A stretch of DNA of 37,638 nucleotides from positions 1 to 37,638 of the forward strand of contig JAJYRF010000066.1 in NCBI GenBank assembly GCA_021794255.1, read 5' to 3'. Below, piece by piece: positions 15,257 through 23,485 of the stretch. Origin of the DNA: a bacterium (GTDB lineage Bacteria > SZUA-79 > Acidulodesulfobacterales > Acidulodesulfobacteraceae). The notes under the pieces were generated by a model. That model was not told the DNA's origin. It saw nothing but the letters and a program-made list of their open reading frames with translations, and ran no database searches. The number at the start of each line of letters is the position of its first letter. Positions within the stretch are counted from its first letter, which is position 1. The translations under genes were made by a program, and so were the position numbers.

Positions 15257-18127
15257 TTACGGTTGTTTTAAAAACTGTAAAAGTTCATCTTCGGGGACCG
15301 GTTTTGAAAATAAATACCCCTGAATCATATCACATCCAAAAGATTTTAATATTTCTAACTGTTCTTCGGTTTCCACTCCTTCACTGATAGTCTTCATGCC
15401 TAATTTAGAAGCAAGAACTACGACGGCATTCACTATTGCCAGATCTTTTGTATTTTCTATCATCCCCCTTATAAATGAAATATCTATCTTAATATAATCT
15501 GCCGGTATATTTTTTATATAAGATAAAGAAGAATAACCTGTGCCAAAATCATCAATGGATATCTTAATTCCTTTTTCTTTAAAAAGATTTAATATTTTAA
15601 GAGCATAATCAAAATTTTGTATAAATAGACCTTCCGTTATTTCAATATTAAGCAATGACGGCGCTATTTCGTATCTGCCTAATGCGGAAACAATCATATC
15701 TATTAAACCTTCTTTTCTAAAACTGACAGGCGATATATTCATGGAAACAGGCACAATATTAAGAGCTTTCTCTTCCCAATGTTTTAAGTTCCAGCAAATA
15801 GTATCTATCAAAAATTCTTCAAACTGCCTTATAAGTCCAATTTTCTCAAGAATAGGGATAAATTTAACAGGATGTATCATGCCGATATCTTGGCTGTTCC
15901 ATCTTGCTAGAGCCTCCATGCCGCCTAATTTTCCTGTTTTTATGTCAACATAAGGCTGGTAATAAATTACAAACTCTTTATTTTTAAATGCATTCATTAT
16001 ATTATTTTTCATAAGCAAAAATTCGGATGCTTTGATATTCATTGACTCTTTAAAAAATTCATATTCTCCTTCACCCTGCTCTTTTGCATGTAAAAGTGCA
16101 ATATCAGCTGATTTTAAAAGATCCTCCGCATTTTTTCCATCATTGGGAAAGATAGATATCCCCATAGTAAAAGAAACATTAAATGACCTTATCTTATTTG
16201 GCTTATTTTCCGAAGCAATAGTCAAAGACTCACTATGCTCTGAATTTGCAGGCATTAAAGTTTCGCCTTTTAAATCAAACGACTTTTGACCGCCGCCACC
16301 GCCCGATTTGCTCCTGTTATGATTTGAGCTGTTCTGAATTTCTTTTTCAATTTCATCTAAATATAAAGGATTTTTAAATTCTTCCTTTATTCTTTCAATT
16401 ATTCGCAAAATATCGTCTTTATTTTGTAAATCAACAAATAATATTCCAAATTGGTCTCCTCCTACCCTTGCAATTATATCTCTATTTTTCATAACTTTAT
16501 TTAATCTTTTTGAAAAATTTTGCAAAAGTTTATCTCCTATATCATATCCATAAGTATTGTTAATATAAGATAATTTATAAAAATCAATTATTACAAGATA
16601 ATCATTCAGCTTTTTCTCATTATATTTTCTACTGCTAAGACTTAAATTAATAGAGATGATAAATAAATTCCTGTTTGGAAGTTCGGTCAAAGAATCATAA
16701 AACGAGATATATTTTACTTCTTCCTCCAATCTCTTTTCCTGCGTTATATCTTTAGATATGGATACAAAATTTATAATTTTAGAATTTTCTTTATTTTTTA
16801 TGGGAACTATTGTCGCATCTAAAGTAAATAATTCGCCGTTTTTTCTTTTGTCCGTCAAAATAACTTTTAAAACTTCTCCTGAATTTATTGTATCCCAGAA
16901 GGTTTTATAAACTTTGGCATCATACAATCCTGATTTAAAAATCCTCGGATTTTTTCCTATTAACTCTTCTTTTTTATATCCGCTTATATTTTCTACACCG
17001 TTATTAACATATTCAATATTTCCAAGGCTATCAGTCACCATCATCCAATCGGGGCTATTTTCTATTGCCGCGTAAAGAGTACGCATCCATTTTTCGTTTG
17101 CTACATTTTCGGTAATGTCTAAAATTATTACAAGTAAGCACTGTTTATTGTCTAATGTAATTACGGCTATATAAGACTGGACTATTTTTATTTCACCGTT
17201 TTTAAGTTTATGTTTAAAAGTAGCAACCCCGCTCCCCTCTACCGCCGCTGTACTTCTGAAAATTTTAAGTTCTTGAGGGTTGTTAGAAACATTTATTTGC
17301 GTCATACTCATGTTTAACAGCTCTTCTTTTGAATAACCGTAAAATTTTACGGAAGCATTATTGGCATACATAAAACGGCCGCTTTCAATATCAATAATAA
17401 AAGAAGAAAGCGGCAGATTGTAGAAAAAATATTTGAATTTTTGTTCGGCTATTAAAAGCGATTTATGGAACTTATCTATATAATATATAAATAAAATGCC
17501 GAGAAACAATATGATAATAACGCCTGCTATCGTTGTATACATAGCGATGTTTATAAGCTTTTTGAAGTATAGTTTTATATCTTTAACAATGTTTGCCATA
17601 GGTAAGTAAGAAAGATAAAGGTTATGCTTTAGAAAAAGCTTATAGGATATTTTAGAGGATATATATTCAGGATATTTTATAATTATTTTAAGAATAGGTT
17701 TATTGATATTTTTCCACTTAAAGTATGATTTATTAAAATATGCTATAATCTTGAGGTTATGTTTTAAAAATGCGTTGTTTTTTTTAATAAATCCATCAAG
17801 TTTTTTATACTGTTTATCGGTTCTTTTAAAATTTATTTCTAAGTTATTTAAAGCTGTTTTTAAATGTATTTTTTGGGATAGCGAAGGTTTTAAAGCGCTG
17901 TAATATAAAACTTTACCTATCCCGCTTTTAATATGCCTTATATCTTTATTTAGTTTTATTGTTTTTAATAAAAGATATGAATTAAAATCGGAAATATTTT
18001 TTATATAAATAGGACCCGTATAGAATAAAATACCGGCAATTAATATACCAATTATTAAAAATAAACCGCCGATAAAATATATTTGTTTATTTTTTTCCAA
18101 TAGTATAAACTCTTTGGATTTGTGCAT
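15257..18127 (-). CDS. Membrane DAHL-PAS-PAS-GGDEF-EAL cyclic di-GMP signalling protein
   Basis: A 956-residue sensor for cyclic di-GMP turnover. Membrane helices at about 17-38 and 195-216 bracket an all-helical periplasmic domain with a DAHL-like motif (IKKNNAFLKHNL, about 105-120). Two PAS domains follow (about 225-340 and 345-465), then GGDEF (about 475-690) and EAL (about 705-950). The GGDEF signature reads GGDQF at about 553-558, so cyclase activity may be weak or absent. About 50 low-complexity residues interrupt the domain after it. The EAL part keeps EALARW, NIS, EITE, DDFGTGYSSL and EGVET, so phosphodiesterase activity is likely. It is monocistronic, with a good promoter upstream. 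Confidence 0.93.
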   Translation of the reverse strand: MHKSKEFILLEKNKQIYFIGGLFLIIGILIAGILFYTGPIYIKNISDFNSYLLLKTIKLNKDIRHIKSGIGKVLYYSALKPSLSQKIHLKTALNNLEINFKRTDKQYKKLDGFIKKNNAFLKHNLKIIAYFNKSYFKWKNINKPILKIIIKYPEYISSKISYKLFLKHNLYLSYLPMANIVKDIKLYFKKLINIAMYTTIAGVIIILFLGILFIYYIDKFHKSLLIAEQKFKYFFYNLPLSSFIIDIESGRFMYANNASVKFYGYSKEELLNMSMTQINVSNNPQELKIFRSTAAVEGSGVATFKHKLKNGEIKIVQSYIAVITLDNKQCLLVIILDITENVANEKWMRTLYAAIENSPDWMMVTDSLGNIEYVNNGVENISGYKKEELIGKNPRIFKSGLYDAKVYKTFWDTINSGEVLKVILTDKRKNGELFTLDATIVPIKNKENSKIINFVSISKDITQEKRLEEEVKYISFYDSLTELPNRNLFIISINLSLSSRKYNEKKLNDYLVIIDFYKLSYINNTYGYDIGDKLLQNFSKRLNKVMKNRDIIARVGGDQFGILFVDLQNKDDILRIIERIKEEFKNPLYLDEIEKEIQNSSNHNRSKSGGGGGQKSFDLKGETLMPANSEHSESLTIASENKPNKIRSFNVSFTMGISIFPNDGKNAEDLLKSADIALLHAKEQGEGEYEFFKESMNIKASEFLLMKNNIMNAFKNKEFVIYYQPYVDIKTGKLGGMEALARWNSQDIGMIHPVKFIPILEKIGLIRQFEEFLIDTICWNLKHWEEKALNIVPVSMNISPVSFRKEGLIDMIVSALGRYEIAPSLLNIEITEGLFIQNFDYALKILNLFKEKGIKISIDDFGTGYSSLSYIKNIPADYIKIDISFIRGMIENTKDLAIVNAVVVLASKLGMKTISEGVETEEQLEILKSFGCDMIQGYLFSKPVPEDELLQFLKQP

Positions 18128-18460
18128 TGGGAAGCCGCCGGGATGTTTTAGAGTGTTTTACTTAATGATAAACTTCAATTTTTATTTACCTTAGTAATTA
18201 AGCTAACATTTATATTTATATATAATTTATTTTTAAAAAAATGTCAAATATTGCATTAAATAGCTGCGAGGGCTATAGTAGACCAATTAGGATGACTGTC
18301 TGCACTATGATTAAAGACTAAAGTGTTAAAATGTCACCGGCAATAACGCCATTTAATGCGGTAAGTCCAGTTGCCGATTAAAAATTTAATTAAAACCAAA
18401 TAAAAATATGATATAATAATATCAATAAAATTAATTATAATTATTATAAATATAAAAAAT
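18128..18460. other. Intergenic region upstream of the GGDEF-EAL gene
   Basis: These 333 bp separate divergent genes. A leftward promoter is annotated at 18219-18247. Bases about 18255-18375 are less AT-rich than their surroundings and carry AAAATGTCACCGG, similar to AAAAATGTCACC at about 15181-15193 on the other side of the GGDEF-EAL gene. They may be old mobile-element sequence. No gene is seen. Confidence 0.35.
18219..18247 (-). promoter_or_regulatory. Sigma70-type promoter for the GGDEF-EAL gene
   Basis: On the reverse strand TTGACA (18247-18242) is followed, after 17 bases, by TATATA (18224-18219). The start would be near 18212, leaving a leader of about 85 nt before the ATG at 18127. 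Confidence 0.55.
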
Positions 18461-19135
18461 ATGGAACGCTGGACTTTGGGAGACGATAATCTTCCGGAAG
18501 GAAAAGATAAAAATAAAGATATTGATTTTACGTTAGATGATTTTAGCGAAAATATAAACGGGCAGAATGTAAGAAAAAAACTATCGGAAACTTCCGAAAA
18601 CAATAAATTTCAAAAAAAAAATAACCAAAATAGAGAAATAAGATATAATACTATAGGCAAGAAAATATTTTATATTTTTTTATTTATAGCGGCGATTATT
18701 TCTATATTTTATATTGTTAAAACATTTTATCCAAACAACAATATACACATAAAAATTTTTAATTTAAAGACTAAACTTTATAGATCTGAAACATTGCCTG
18801 AAAATAATTTATTAATAACAGGATTTTTATCAAATAACAATAAATTTCCAATTGGGTTCGCAAAATTAAAATCAAATCTGTATAGTTCAAAAAATATAAT
18901 TTTAGCGACAAAGTATACTTATGCAGGAAATTTCATAAATATAAATAAACTAAAGACGATGTCTAATGTCTCAATAAATCTGGCATTGCAAAATAAAAAC
19001 GGAAATAATATGTCAGATTTAGAGATATTACCTCAACGCCCTATAAAATTTATGGTTGTTTTTCTCAATGTGCCTACCGATACTAAAAATTTTTCAGTGA
19101 ATGTCAGTCATTTTTATGTGATCAAGAAAAAATAA
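18461..19135 (+). CDS. Single-pass membrane protein with DUF3426-like C-terminal domain
   Basis: The protein has 224 residues. Residues 1-65 are charged and probably cytoplasmic, and a membrane helix lies at about 68-88. The rest has the beta-rich pattern of DUF3426: LLITGFLSNNNKFPIGFAKL near 118-137, then a turn leading to PQRPIKFMVVFLNVP near 190-205. The zinc-ribbon start common in DUF3426 proteins is missing. Function is unknown. It is transcribed alone, away from the GGDEF-EAL gene; no ribosome site is visible. The DUF3426 assignment comes from pattern memory and needs a profile search. Confidence 0.6.
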   Translation: MERWTLGDDNLPEGKDKNKDIDFTLDDFSENINGQNVRKKLSETSENNKFQKKNNQNREIRYNTIGKKIFYIFLFIAAIISIFYIVKTFYPNNNIHIKIFNLKTKLYRSETLPENNLLITGFLSNNNKFPIGFAKLKSNLYSSKNIILATKYTYAGNFININKLKTMSNVSINLALQNKNGNNMSDLEILPQRPIKFMVVFLNVPTDTKNFSVNVSHFYVIKKK

Positions 19136-19260
19136 AAAACATTTTATCTTTATTCCTTTACCTATTAAATATAAATCATAAAATAAAACACTTACATATT
19201 GAAATATAAAAGTTGTGTCTTCTTTGCCTTTTATCTATTTTATCTATATTAGATTTAGCA

Positions 19261-19361
19261 GATTTAATAATATTTAATAATATTTAATAATATTTAATAA
19301 TATTTAATAATATTTAATAATATTTAATAATATTTAATAATATTTAATAATATTTAATAAT
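19261..19361. repeat. 10-bp tandem repeat, ten units (TATTTAATAA)
   Basis: TATTTAATAA is repeated nine times without change (19271-19360), and the unit at 19261 differs only in its first base. It lies between the convergent ends of the DUF3426-like gene and tatA, in a 263-bp gap with no reading frame. The unit length is close to one helical turn. Confidence 0.97.
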
Positions 19362-19398
19362 AACAGATTAATAATCGTAATTATATTTATTATTGTTA

Positions 19399-19671
19399 TT
19401 AAGCTTTTTTTACTTTTACGCTTCGTTTAGCCGAAATTTTTTTTGAAGCTGTTTTTTTAGATGATTTTCTAGGCGCCGCCGATATTTTTTTAATTTGACG
19501 TTTAGCAGGTTCAGGAGTCACATCTATTTCATCTTTTCCCGATGAGCTTCTTTTAAAATTTTTAATAGCTTTTCCTATGCCGCTTCCTAACTCAGGTAAT
19601 TTGCCTACCCCAAATATTAAAACTACGATTAGTAATAATACAAAAATAATTATAGGAGAAAAACCGAACAT
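19399..19671 (-). CDS. tatA: Sec-independent (Tat) translocase subunit TatA
   Basis: TatA multimers form the conduit for folded proteins carrying twin-arginine signals. The 90 residues show the expected layout: a membrane helix at about 5-24, the hinge [10 protein letters not shown], an amphipathic helix ([12 protein letters not shown]) and a Lys/Ala/Ser-rich tail. GGAGGT lies 6 bases before the ATG. tatB and tatC are not adjacent. The tRNA-Ser gene lies 95 bp upstream on the same strand. Confidence 0.93.
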   Translation of the reverse strand: MFGFSPIIIFVLLLIVVLIFGVGKLPELGSGIGKAIKNFKRSSSGKDEIDVTPEPAKRQIKKISAAPRKSSKKTASKKISAKRSVKVKKA

Positions 19672-19765
19672 TTTTTATACCTCCATAATAGCAACATTAT
19701 ATTAATTATCAAACATATAAATATTTTATTATAAAATAGAAAATTAAAATTAAATTGTTTCAATC

Positions 19766-19855
19766 TGGCGGAGAGGGAGGGATTCGAACCCTCGATAGAC
19801 TCACATCTATACATGATTTCCAATCATGCTCCTTCGGCCTCTCGGACACCTCTCC
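19766..19855 (-). tRNA. tRNA-Ser (anticodon GGA)
   Basis: The reverse strand starts GGAGAGGTGTCCGAG and has the anticodon arm CATGATT-GGA-AATCATG (anticodon at 19819-19821). A long class II variable arm, GGTTCGAATCC in the T loop region and CTCTCCG with encoded CCA complete it. The 90-nt length and long variable arm fit tRNA-Ser. Confidence 0.95.
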
Positions 19856-20018
19856 TTTAAAATTATTTATTTTTAAACTATTCATAATATATATAGATTA
19901 ATATTTATTACAAATAACTATACTATAATCAATCTTTATTTGCTCTTTAATAATTATAATACAATTAGTATAGATTAACATTTATTGTTAATAAATTTCA
20001 AGTATATTTTTTAACCGA

Positions 20019-20180
20019 AAAAAATATGTATTTCTTTTCTTTAATTTTTCTCGCATAATTATAATTAATAATTTAATAGCAAATATTTTTATTGACATAA
20101 TTTTTGTTTTTATTATATAATAAAAAATATGTATTTCTTTTCTCCATTTTCCCCACACTATTATAATTAATAATTTAATA
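20019..20180. repeat. Tandem duplication of the small-RNA unit (offset about 103 bp)
   Basis: The 22 bases from 20019 recur at 20122-20143 (AAAAAATATGTATTTC...), and 20060-20078 recurs at 20162-20180. The first copy lacks the GC-rich terminator arms, and its upstream -35/-10 elements are poor, so it looks like a decayed paralogue. Confidence 0.75.
20092..20121 (+). promoter_or_regulatory. Consensus sigma70 promoter for the small-RNA candidate
   Basis: TTGACA (20092-20097) and TATAAT (20116-20121) are both perfect matches to consensus, 18 bases apart. Expected transcription start is near 20128. No protein gene follows before the terminator at 20152. Confidence 0.75.
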
Positions 20181-20212
20181 TTAATAATTTAATAGTGTGG
20201 GTTTTTATTTTT
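20128..20212 (+). ncRNA. Candidate small RNA, about 80-85 nt
   Basis: A perfect-consensus promoter and an intrinsic terminator define a transcript of about 80-85 nt with no coding potential. Its first 24 nt are unpaired and pyrimidine-rich (TTTCTTTTCTCC, then TTTTCCCC), complementary to Shine-Dalgarno sequences. This resembles the C/U-rich seed of several trans-acting small RNAs. The rest folds into the terminator hairpin. Boundaries are predicted; the family is unknown. Confidence 0.6.
20152..20212 (+). terminator. Strong intrinsic terminator
   Basis: CCCACACTATT (20152-20162) pairs exactly with AATAGTGTGGG (20191-20201). The AT-rich interior can pair further. It is followed by TTTTTATTTTTT. 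There is no T run on the other side, so it works rightward. No rightward protein gene lies between it and 19135. Confidence 0.85.
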
Positions 20213-20365
20213 TAATCATTTTTTACCGATAATGCTGATATTATCAGTAATAATTTAATAAAATAAAAAAAATAAAAAATAAATTGATAATTCCTATAAA
20301 TTTATTTTATAATTTATTAATATTAATTAATTTTTTTCAGTTTTTAACGGCAATAAATTTTAAAA

Positions 20366-20851
20366 ATGAATAGAATTATTAATAATATTAAAATCTTAAA
20401 TACAATAGTCGCTAAACTTAAAAATAAATCAAAAAAAATAGTTTTTACCAATGGATGCTTTGATATTATTCATGCCGGACATATCACATATCTTAATAAA
20501 GCAAAAAAATTAGGCGATATTTTAATTGTAGGTCTAAATAGCGACTCGTCTGTTAAGAAACTAAAAGGAAATAATAGACCTATTATTATTGAAGACGACA
20601 GAGCTTATATAATTTCAAATTTAAAACCTGTGGATTTTGTTGTTATATTTAACGATAATACGCCATATAATTTAATCAATGAAATTAAGCCCGATTACTT
20701 AGTTAAAGGTTCAGACTACAAAAATAAAGAAATAGCAGGATCTGATATAGTCAAATCATACGGCGGTCAAGTAGTTCTTATAGATTATGTTAATGAAAAA
20801 TCAACAACTAATATAATTAATAAGATTAAAAAAATTAACTCCTCGTCGTAA
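20366..20851 (+). CDS. rfaE2: D-glycero-beta-D-manno-heptose 1-phosphate adenylyltransferase (HldE C-domain/RfaE2)
   Basis: This enzyme transfers AMP to heptose-1-phosphate to make ADP-heptose for the lipopolysaccharide inner core. The 161 residues form one nucleotidyltransferase domain. FTNGCFDIIHAGH (about 27-39) holds the nucleotide-binding HxGH motif, and GLNSDSSVKKLKG and YLVKGSDY are typical of RfaE2. The kinase domain of bifunctional HldE is absent, so HldA/RfaE1 should be elsewhere. Start context is poor. Its 3' end overlaps the convergent Yip1 gene by 17 bp. Confidence 0.92.
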   Translation: MNRIINNIKILNTIVAKLKNKSKKIVFTNGCFDIIHAGHITYLNKAKKLGDILIVGLNSDSSVKKLKGNNRPIIIEDDRAYIISNLKPVDFVVIFNDNTPYNLINEIKPDYLVKGSDYKNKEIAGSDIVKSYGGQVVLIDYVNEKSTTNIINKIKKINSSS

Positions 20852-21467
20852 TTATTTTAATTATAAATGTTATCATAATTAGAGATATAAAAATATAAGG
20901 CAGCAAAACTATAATAATTGATTTTGCAGTAGAAATATCTTCTGTCTTTTTAATTCCTATTGCCGTAAGAGCAAAAAACCATGCTAAAATTATATTATAG
21001 CCAAATATAGGCATTATAGAAAAAATATTAACTCCGGCCGTATAGCAAATTATTCTGAATGTGTATCTAAAATGTTTTTTGCCTCCAAACAAACGAATAA
21101 AACCATGTAAAATAGCGCCTAATAGCAATAAAAATAAGCTGTACAAAATTCCAAAGAAGATTAATAATATTAATATCCCAAAAATTATAAATAAAGTAAT
21201 AGTATCTCTATGCGCAAATAATAACGGGATTTTTGGCAAAAATGAATAATTTGAATAAAAACCTATTTTAAAGAAAAATATTTCCCAAAAAAAAGAAAAT
21301 ACAAGATTTACGTAGCCAAAAATAATGGCATAAAAATATGGATGCAATACATTGTCGTCGGATGTTATTTCTCCAAAAAAAATTTCAGGAGAAAAAAGAG
21401 ATTTCTTCCATGTTAAAACAAATGCTTTTAAAAATCCTTTTTCTTTAATATTATCAAAATCTATCAT
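20835..21467 (-). CDS. Yip1-family polytopic membrane protein
   Basis: The protein has 210 residues with about five membrane helices (about 45-65, 88-118, 140-165 and 180-205, with a hydrophobic hairpin between). The loop WKKSLFSPEIFFGEI near 20-34 and the GKKHFRYTFRIICYTAGVN segment near 128-146 are characteristic of bacterial Yip1-domain proteins. Their function is unknown. GGA precedes the ATG. It is the last leftward gene of the housekeeping series and sits 274 bp beyond cimA, separated from it by a structured element. Confidence 0.8.
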   Translation of the reverse strand: MIDFDNIKEKGFLKAFVLTWKKSLFSPEIFFGEITSDDNVLHPYFYAIIFGYVNLVFSFFWEIFFFKIGFYSNYSFLPKIPLLFAHRDTITLFIIFGILILLIFFGILYSLFLLLLGAILHGFIRLFGGKKHFRYTFRIICYTAGVNIFSIMPIFGYNIILAWFFALTAIGIKKTEDISTAKSIIIVLLPYIFISLIMITFIIKIITTRS

Positions 21468-21587
21468 AAATTTTTCCTTAATTTTTTCTTATATTTTATA
21501 TTCAAATTCTTATATTAATAAATATATATATATCAAATTTAATTTAAAAAAATAATATGGAATAAAAAAATATATAAAATATTATAT

Positions 21588-21720
21588 TGCCCTAATCCTG
21601 CATTAGAAACTATCCAAACTTTCTAATGTTAAATAAACAAATAAATACTGTATCCCCCTCCCCCTCTTTTTTTTACGCAGGAATCTATAAAATAAATTTT
21701 CTATCGCAGAATTAGGGTAA
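21588..21720. mobile_element. Possible ~133-bp miniature element with imperfect terminal inverted repeats
   Basis: Left end CCCTAATCCTGCATTAG (21590-21606) matches the reverse complement of the right end (21701-21717, read as CCCTAATTCTGCGATAG) at 14 of 17 positions. Inside are a 9-bp hairpin (CATTAGAAA 21601-21609 with TTTCTAATG 21620-21628) and a pyrimidine tract CCCCCTCCCCCTC before eight Ts. No clear target-site duplication is seen. Alternatives are a terminator for cimA or a structured leader of the Yip1 gene. Confidence 0.4.
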
Positions 21721-21741
21721 CAAGCCGATATAATATATATA

Positions 21742-23397
21742 TTATATATTATCTTTTATCAATTTATAATTAATGCTGTCGACTAAAGCCTGATAACTAG
21801 CCTCTATAATATTTTCAGATACGCCGATAGTCGTCCATTTAGAAGTTTTATCCGAAGATTCTATCAAAACTCTTACAAAAGATCCTGTTCCTGATTTCAT
21901 ATTGCTACTATTTATTACTCTAACTTTGAAATCCGATAATTTCATTTCATTTAATACAGGATAGAACTTTAATAAAGATTTTCTTAAGGCATTATCAAGA
22001 GCATTAACTGGACCGTCACCAAGCGCTACCGTATGTTCAATATTTCCGTTAATATTAAGCATAACATCTGCTTCGCTTAAAATATAATAATTATTTTCGT
22101 TGTCTTTAATATTATTTTGCAGCGCATTTTTTTCAATTACGACTCTAAAGGAAATCAATTTAAAATAATTATTATATTTTATAGACGAGTACTTATTAAG
22201 AAGCATTTTAAATGAACCGTCCGCGCTTTCAAAATTAAAGCCGATATTTTCCATTTCCTTAATTTTATTAAGCAATTCTTTTTCCTGTTCTTCATTTATG
22301 CGGCTTAAATCAAAACCGAGTTCTTTTGCTTTAGCTTCAATATTTCCTTTTCCTGAAAGATCAGATATTAAAAATCTGCGGGTATTACCGACCAACAAAG
22401 GGTTAATATGCTCGTAAGATGAAGGATTTTTAAGAACGGCATTTGCATGCATTCCTGCCTTATGGGCAAATGCGCTTTCTCCTACATAAGCTCTGTTTTT
22501 TACAGGAATATTATTAGATATCTCATCTATAAGATGAGATACTTTAGTTAAATTTTTTAAATTATCTTTAGCAATACAATTAAGTCCCAATTTTAATAGA
22601 ATGTTAGGAATTATGGATGATAAATTCGCATTTCCCGTCCTTTCTCCGTAACCGTTTATTGTGCCCTGAACATGATTTATGCCGCATAAAACGGCAGAAA
22701 TAGTATTTGCAACAGCGCAATCGACATCATTATGAGTATGAATACCTAATCTATCAGGGTCGATATTATAATAATCGGATAATTTATTAATTATACTAGA
22801 AATTTCATAGGGCAAAGTCCCGCCGTTAGTATCGCAAAGAACAGCTTTTTCGGCTCCCGAAGATAATGCCGATTTAATAGTTTTAACGGAATATTCTTCG
22901 TTATTCTTAAAACCGTCAAAAAAATGTTCTGCATCAAAGAAAACAATTTTGCCGCTTTGTTTTAAGAATTCTATAGAATCGGCAATTAATTCCAAATTTT
23001 CTACATACGATATTTTTAAAATCTCTTTAACATGTAAATCCCATGATTTTCCAAAAATAGTTACATATTTCACGTCTAAATTTGATAAAGTTAAAAGACC
23101 TGCATCGGAAGATGCCTTAGAATTTTTCTTTTTAGTACTGCCAAAAGCAGTTATTTTAGAATTTATATATTTTTTCTTCGACGACAATTCAAAAAATTTA
23201 TTATCTTTCGGATTTGACAAAGGATAGCCGCCTTCAATAAAATGTACTCCAAGCTCATCAAGAATATCGGCTATAATTAATTTATCGTCTAAAGAAAGAG
23301 AAAAGCCTTCGCCTTGCGTTCCGTCTCTCAACGTAGTATCATATATTTCAATTTTTCTATTAAAATCTTTATTTTTTAAAACTTTTTCGGTTTTCAT
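21742..23397 (-). CDS. cimA: (R)-citramalate synthase
   Basis: It condenses acetyl-CoA with pyruvate to citramalate, the first step of the threonine-independent isoleucine route. The 551 residues match the long CimA type. The DRE-TIM barrel starts with YDTTLRDGTQGEGFS (about 19-33), and catalytic/metal motifs include GIHTHNDVDCAVAN (about 218-231) and GTINGYGERTGNANL. A LeuA-type regulatory domain lies at about 420-545, with GDGPVNALD and the SSNMKSGTGS loop. Feedback inhibition by isoleucine is usual for the family. It lies 88 bp after lysC. Confidence 0.93.
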   Translation of the reverse strand: MKTEKVLKNKDFNRKIEIYDTTLRDGTQGEGFSLSLDDKLIIADILDELGVHFIEGGYPLSNPKDNKFFELSSKKKYINSKITAFGSTKKKNSKASSDAGLLTLSNLDVKYVTIFGKSWDLHVKEILKISYVENLELIADSIEFLKQSGKIVFFDAEHFFDGFKNNEEYSVKTIKSALSSGAEKAVLCDTNGGTLPYEISSIINKLSDYYNIDPDRLGIHTHNDVDCAVANTISAVLCGINHVQGTINGYGERTGNANLSSIIPNILLKLGLNCIAKDNLKNLTKVSHLIDEISNNIPVKNRAYVGESAFAHKAGMHANAVLKNPSSYEHINPLLVGNTRRFLISDLSGKGNIEAKAKELGFDLSRINEEQEKELLNKIKEMENIGFNFESADGSFKMLLNKYSSIKYNNYFKLISFRVVIEKNALQNNIKDNENNYYILSEADVMLNINGNIEHTVALGDGPVNALDNALRKSLLKFYPVLNEMKLSDFKVRVINSSNMKSGTGSFVRVLIESSDKTSKWTTIGVSENIIEASYQALVDSINYKLIKDNI

Positions 23398-23485
23398 TAT
23401 ATTAATTTATTAAATATTTTTATTAATTATATATTATTGTTGCTGCTATTATTATTGTTATCATTATTATTAATTTTTATTGTCA

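Larger units (their letters stand above)
19856..20365. other. 510-bp region without protein genes; holds a small-RNA candidate
   Basis: Between tRNA-Ser and hldE there is no convincing reading frame. It contains a consensus promoter, a short transcript candidate and a terminator (annotated separately), and a decayed copy of the same unit about 103 bp upstream (20019-20078). A 13-bp palindrome CTGATATTATCAG lies at 20235-20247, upstream of hldE. Confidence 0.6.

Noticed and set aside
18334..18603. Leftward 89-residue frame over the start of the DUF3426-like gene
   Set aside because: Antisense to a better-supported gene; its sequence shows no domain and no ribosome site.
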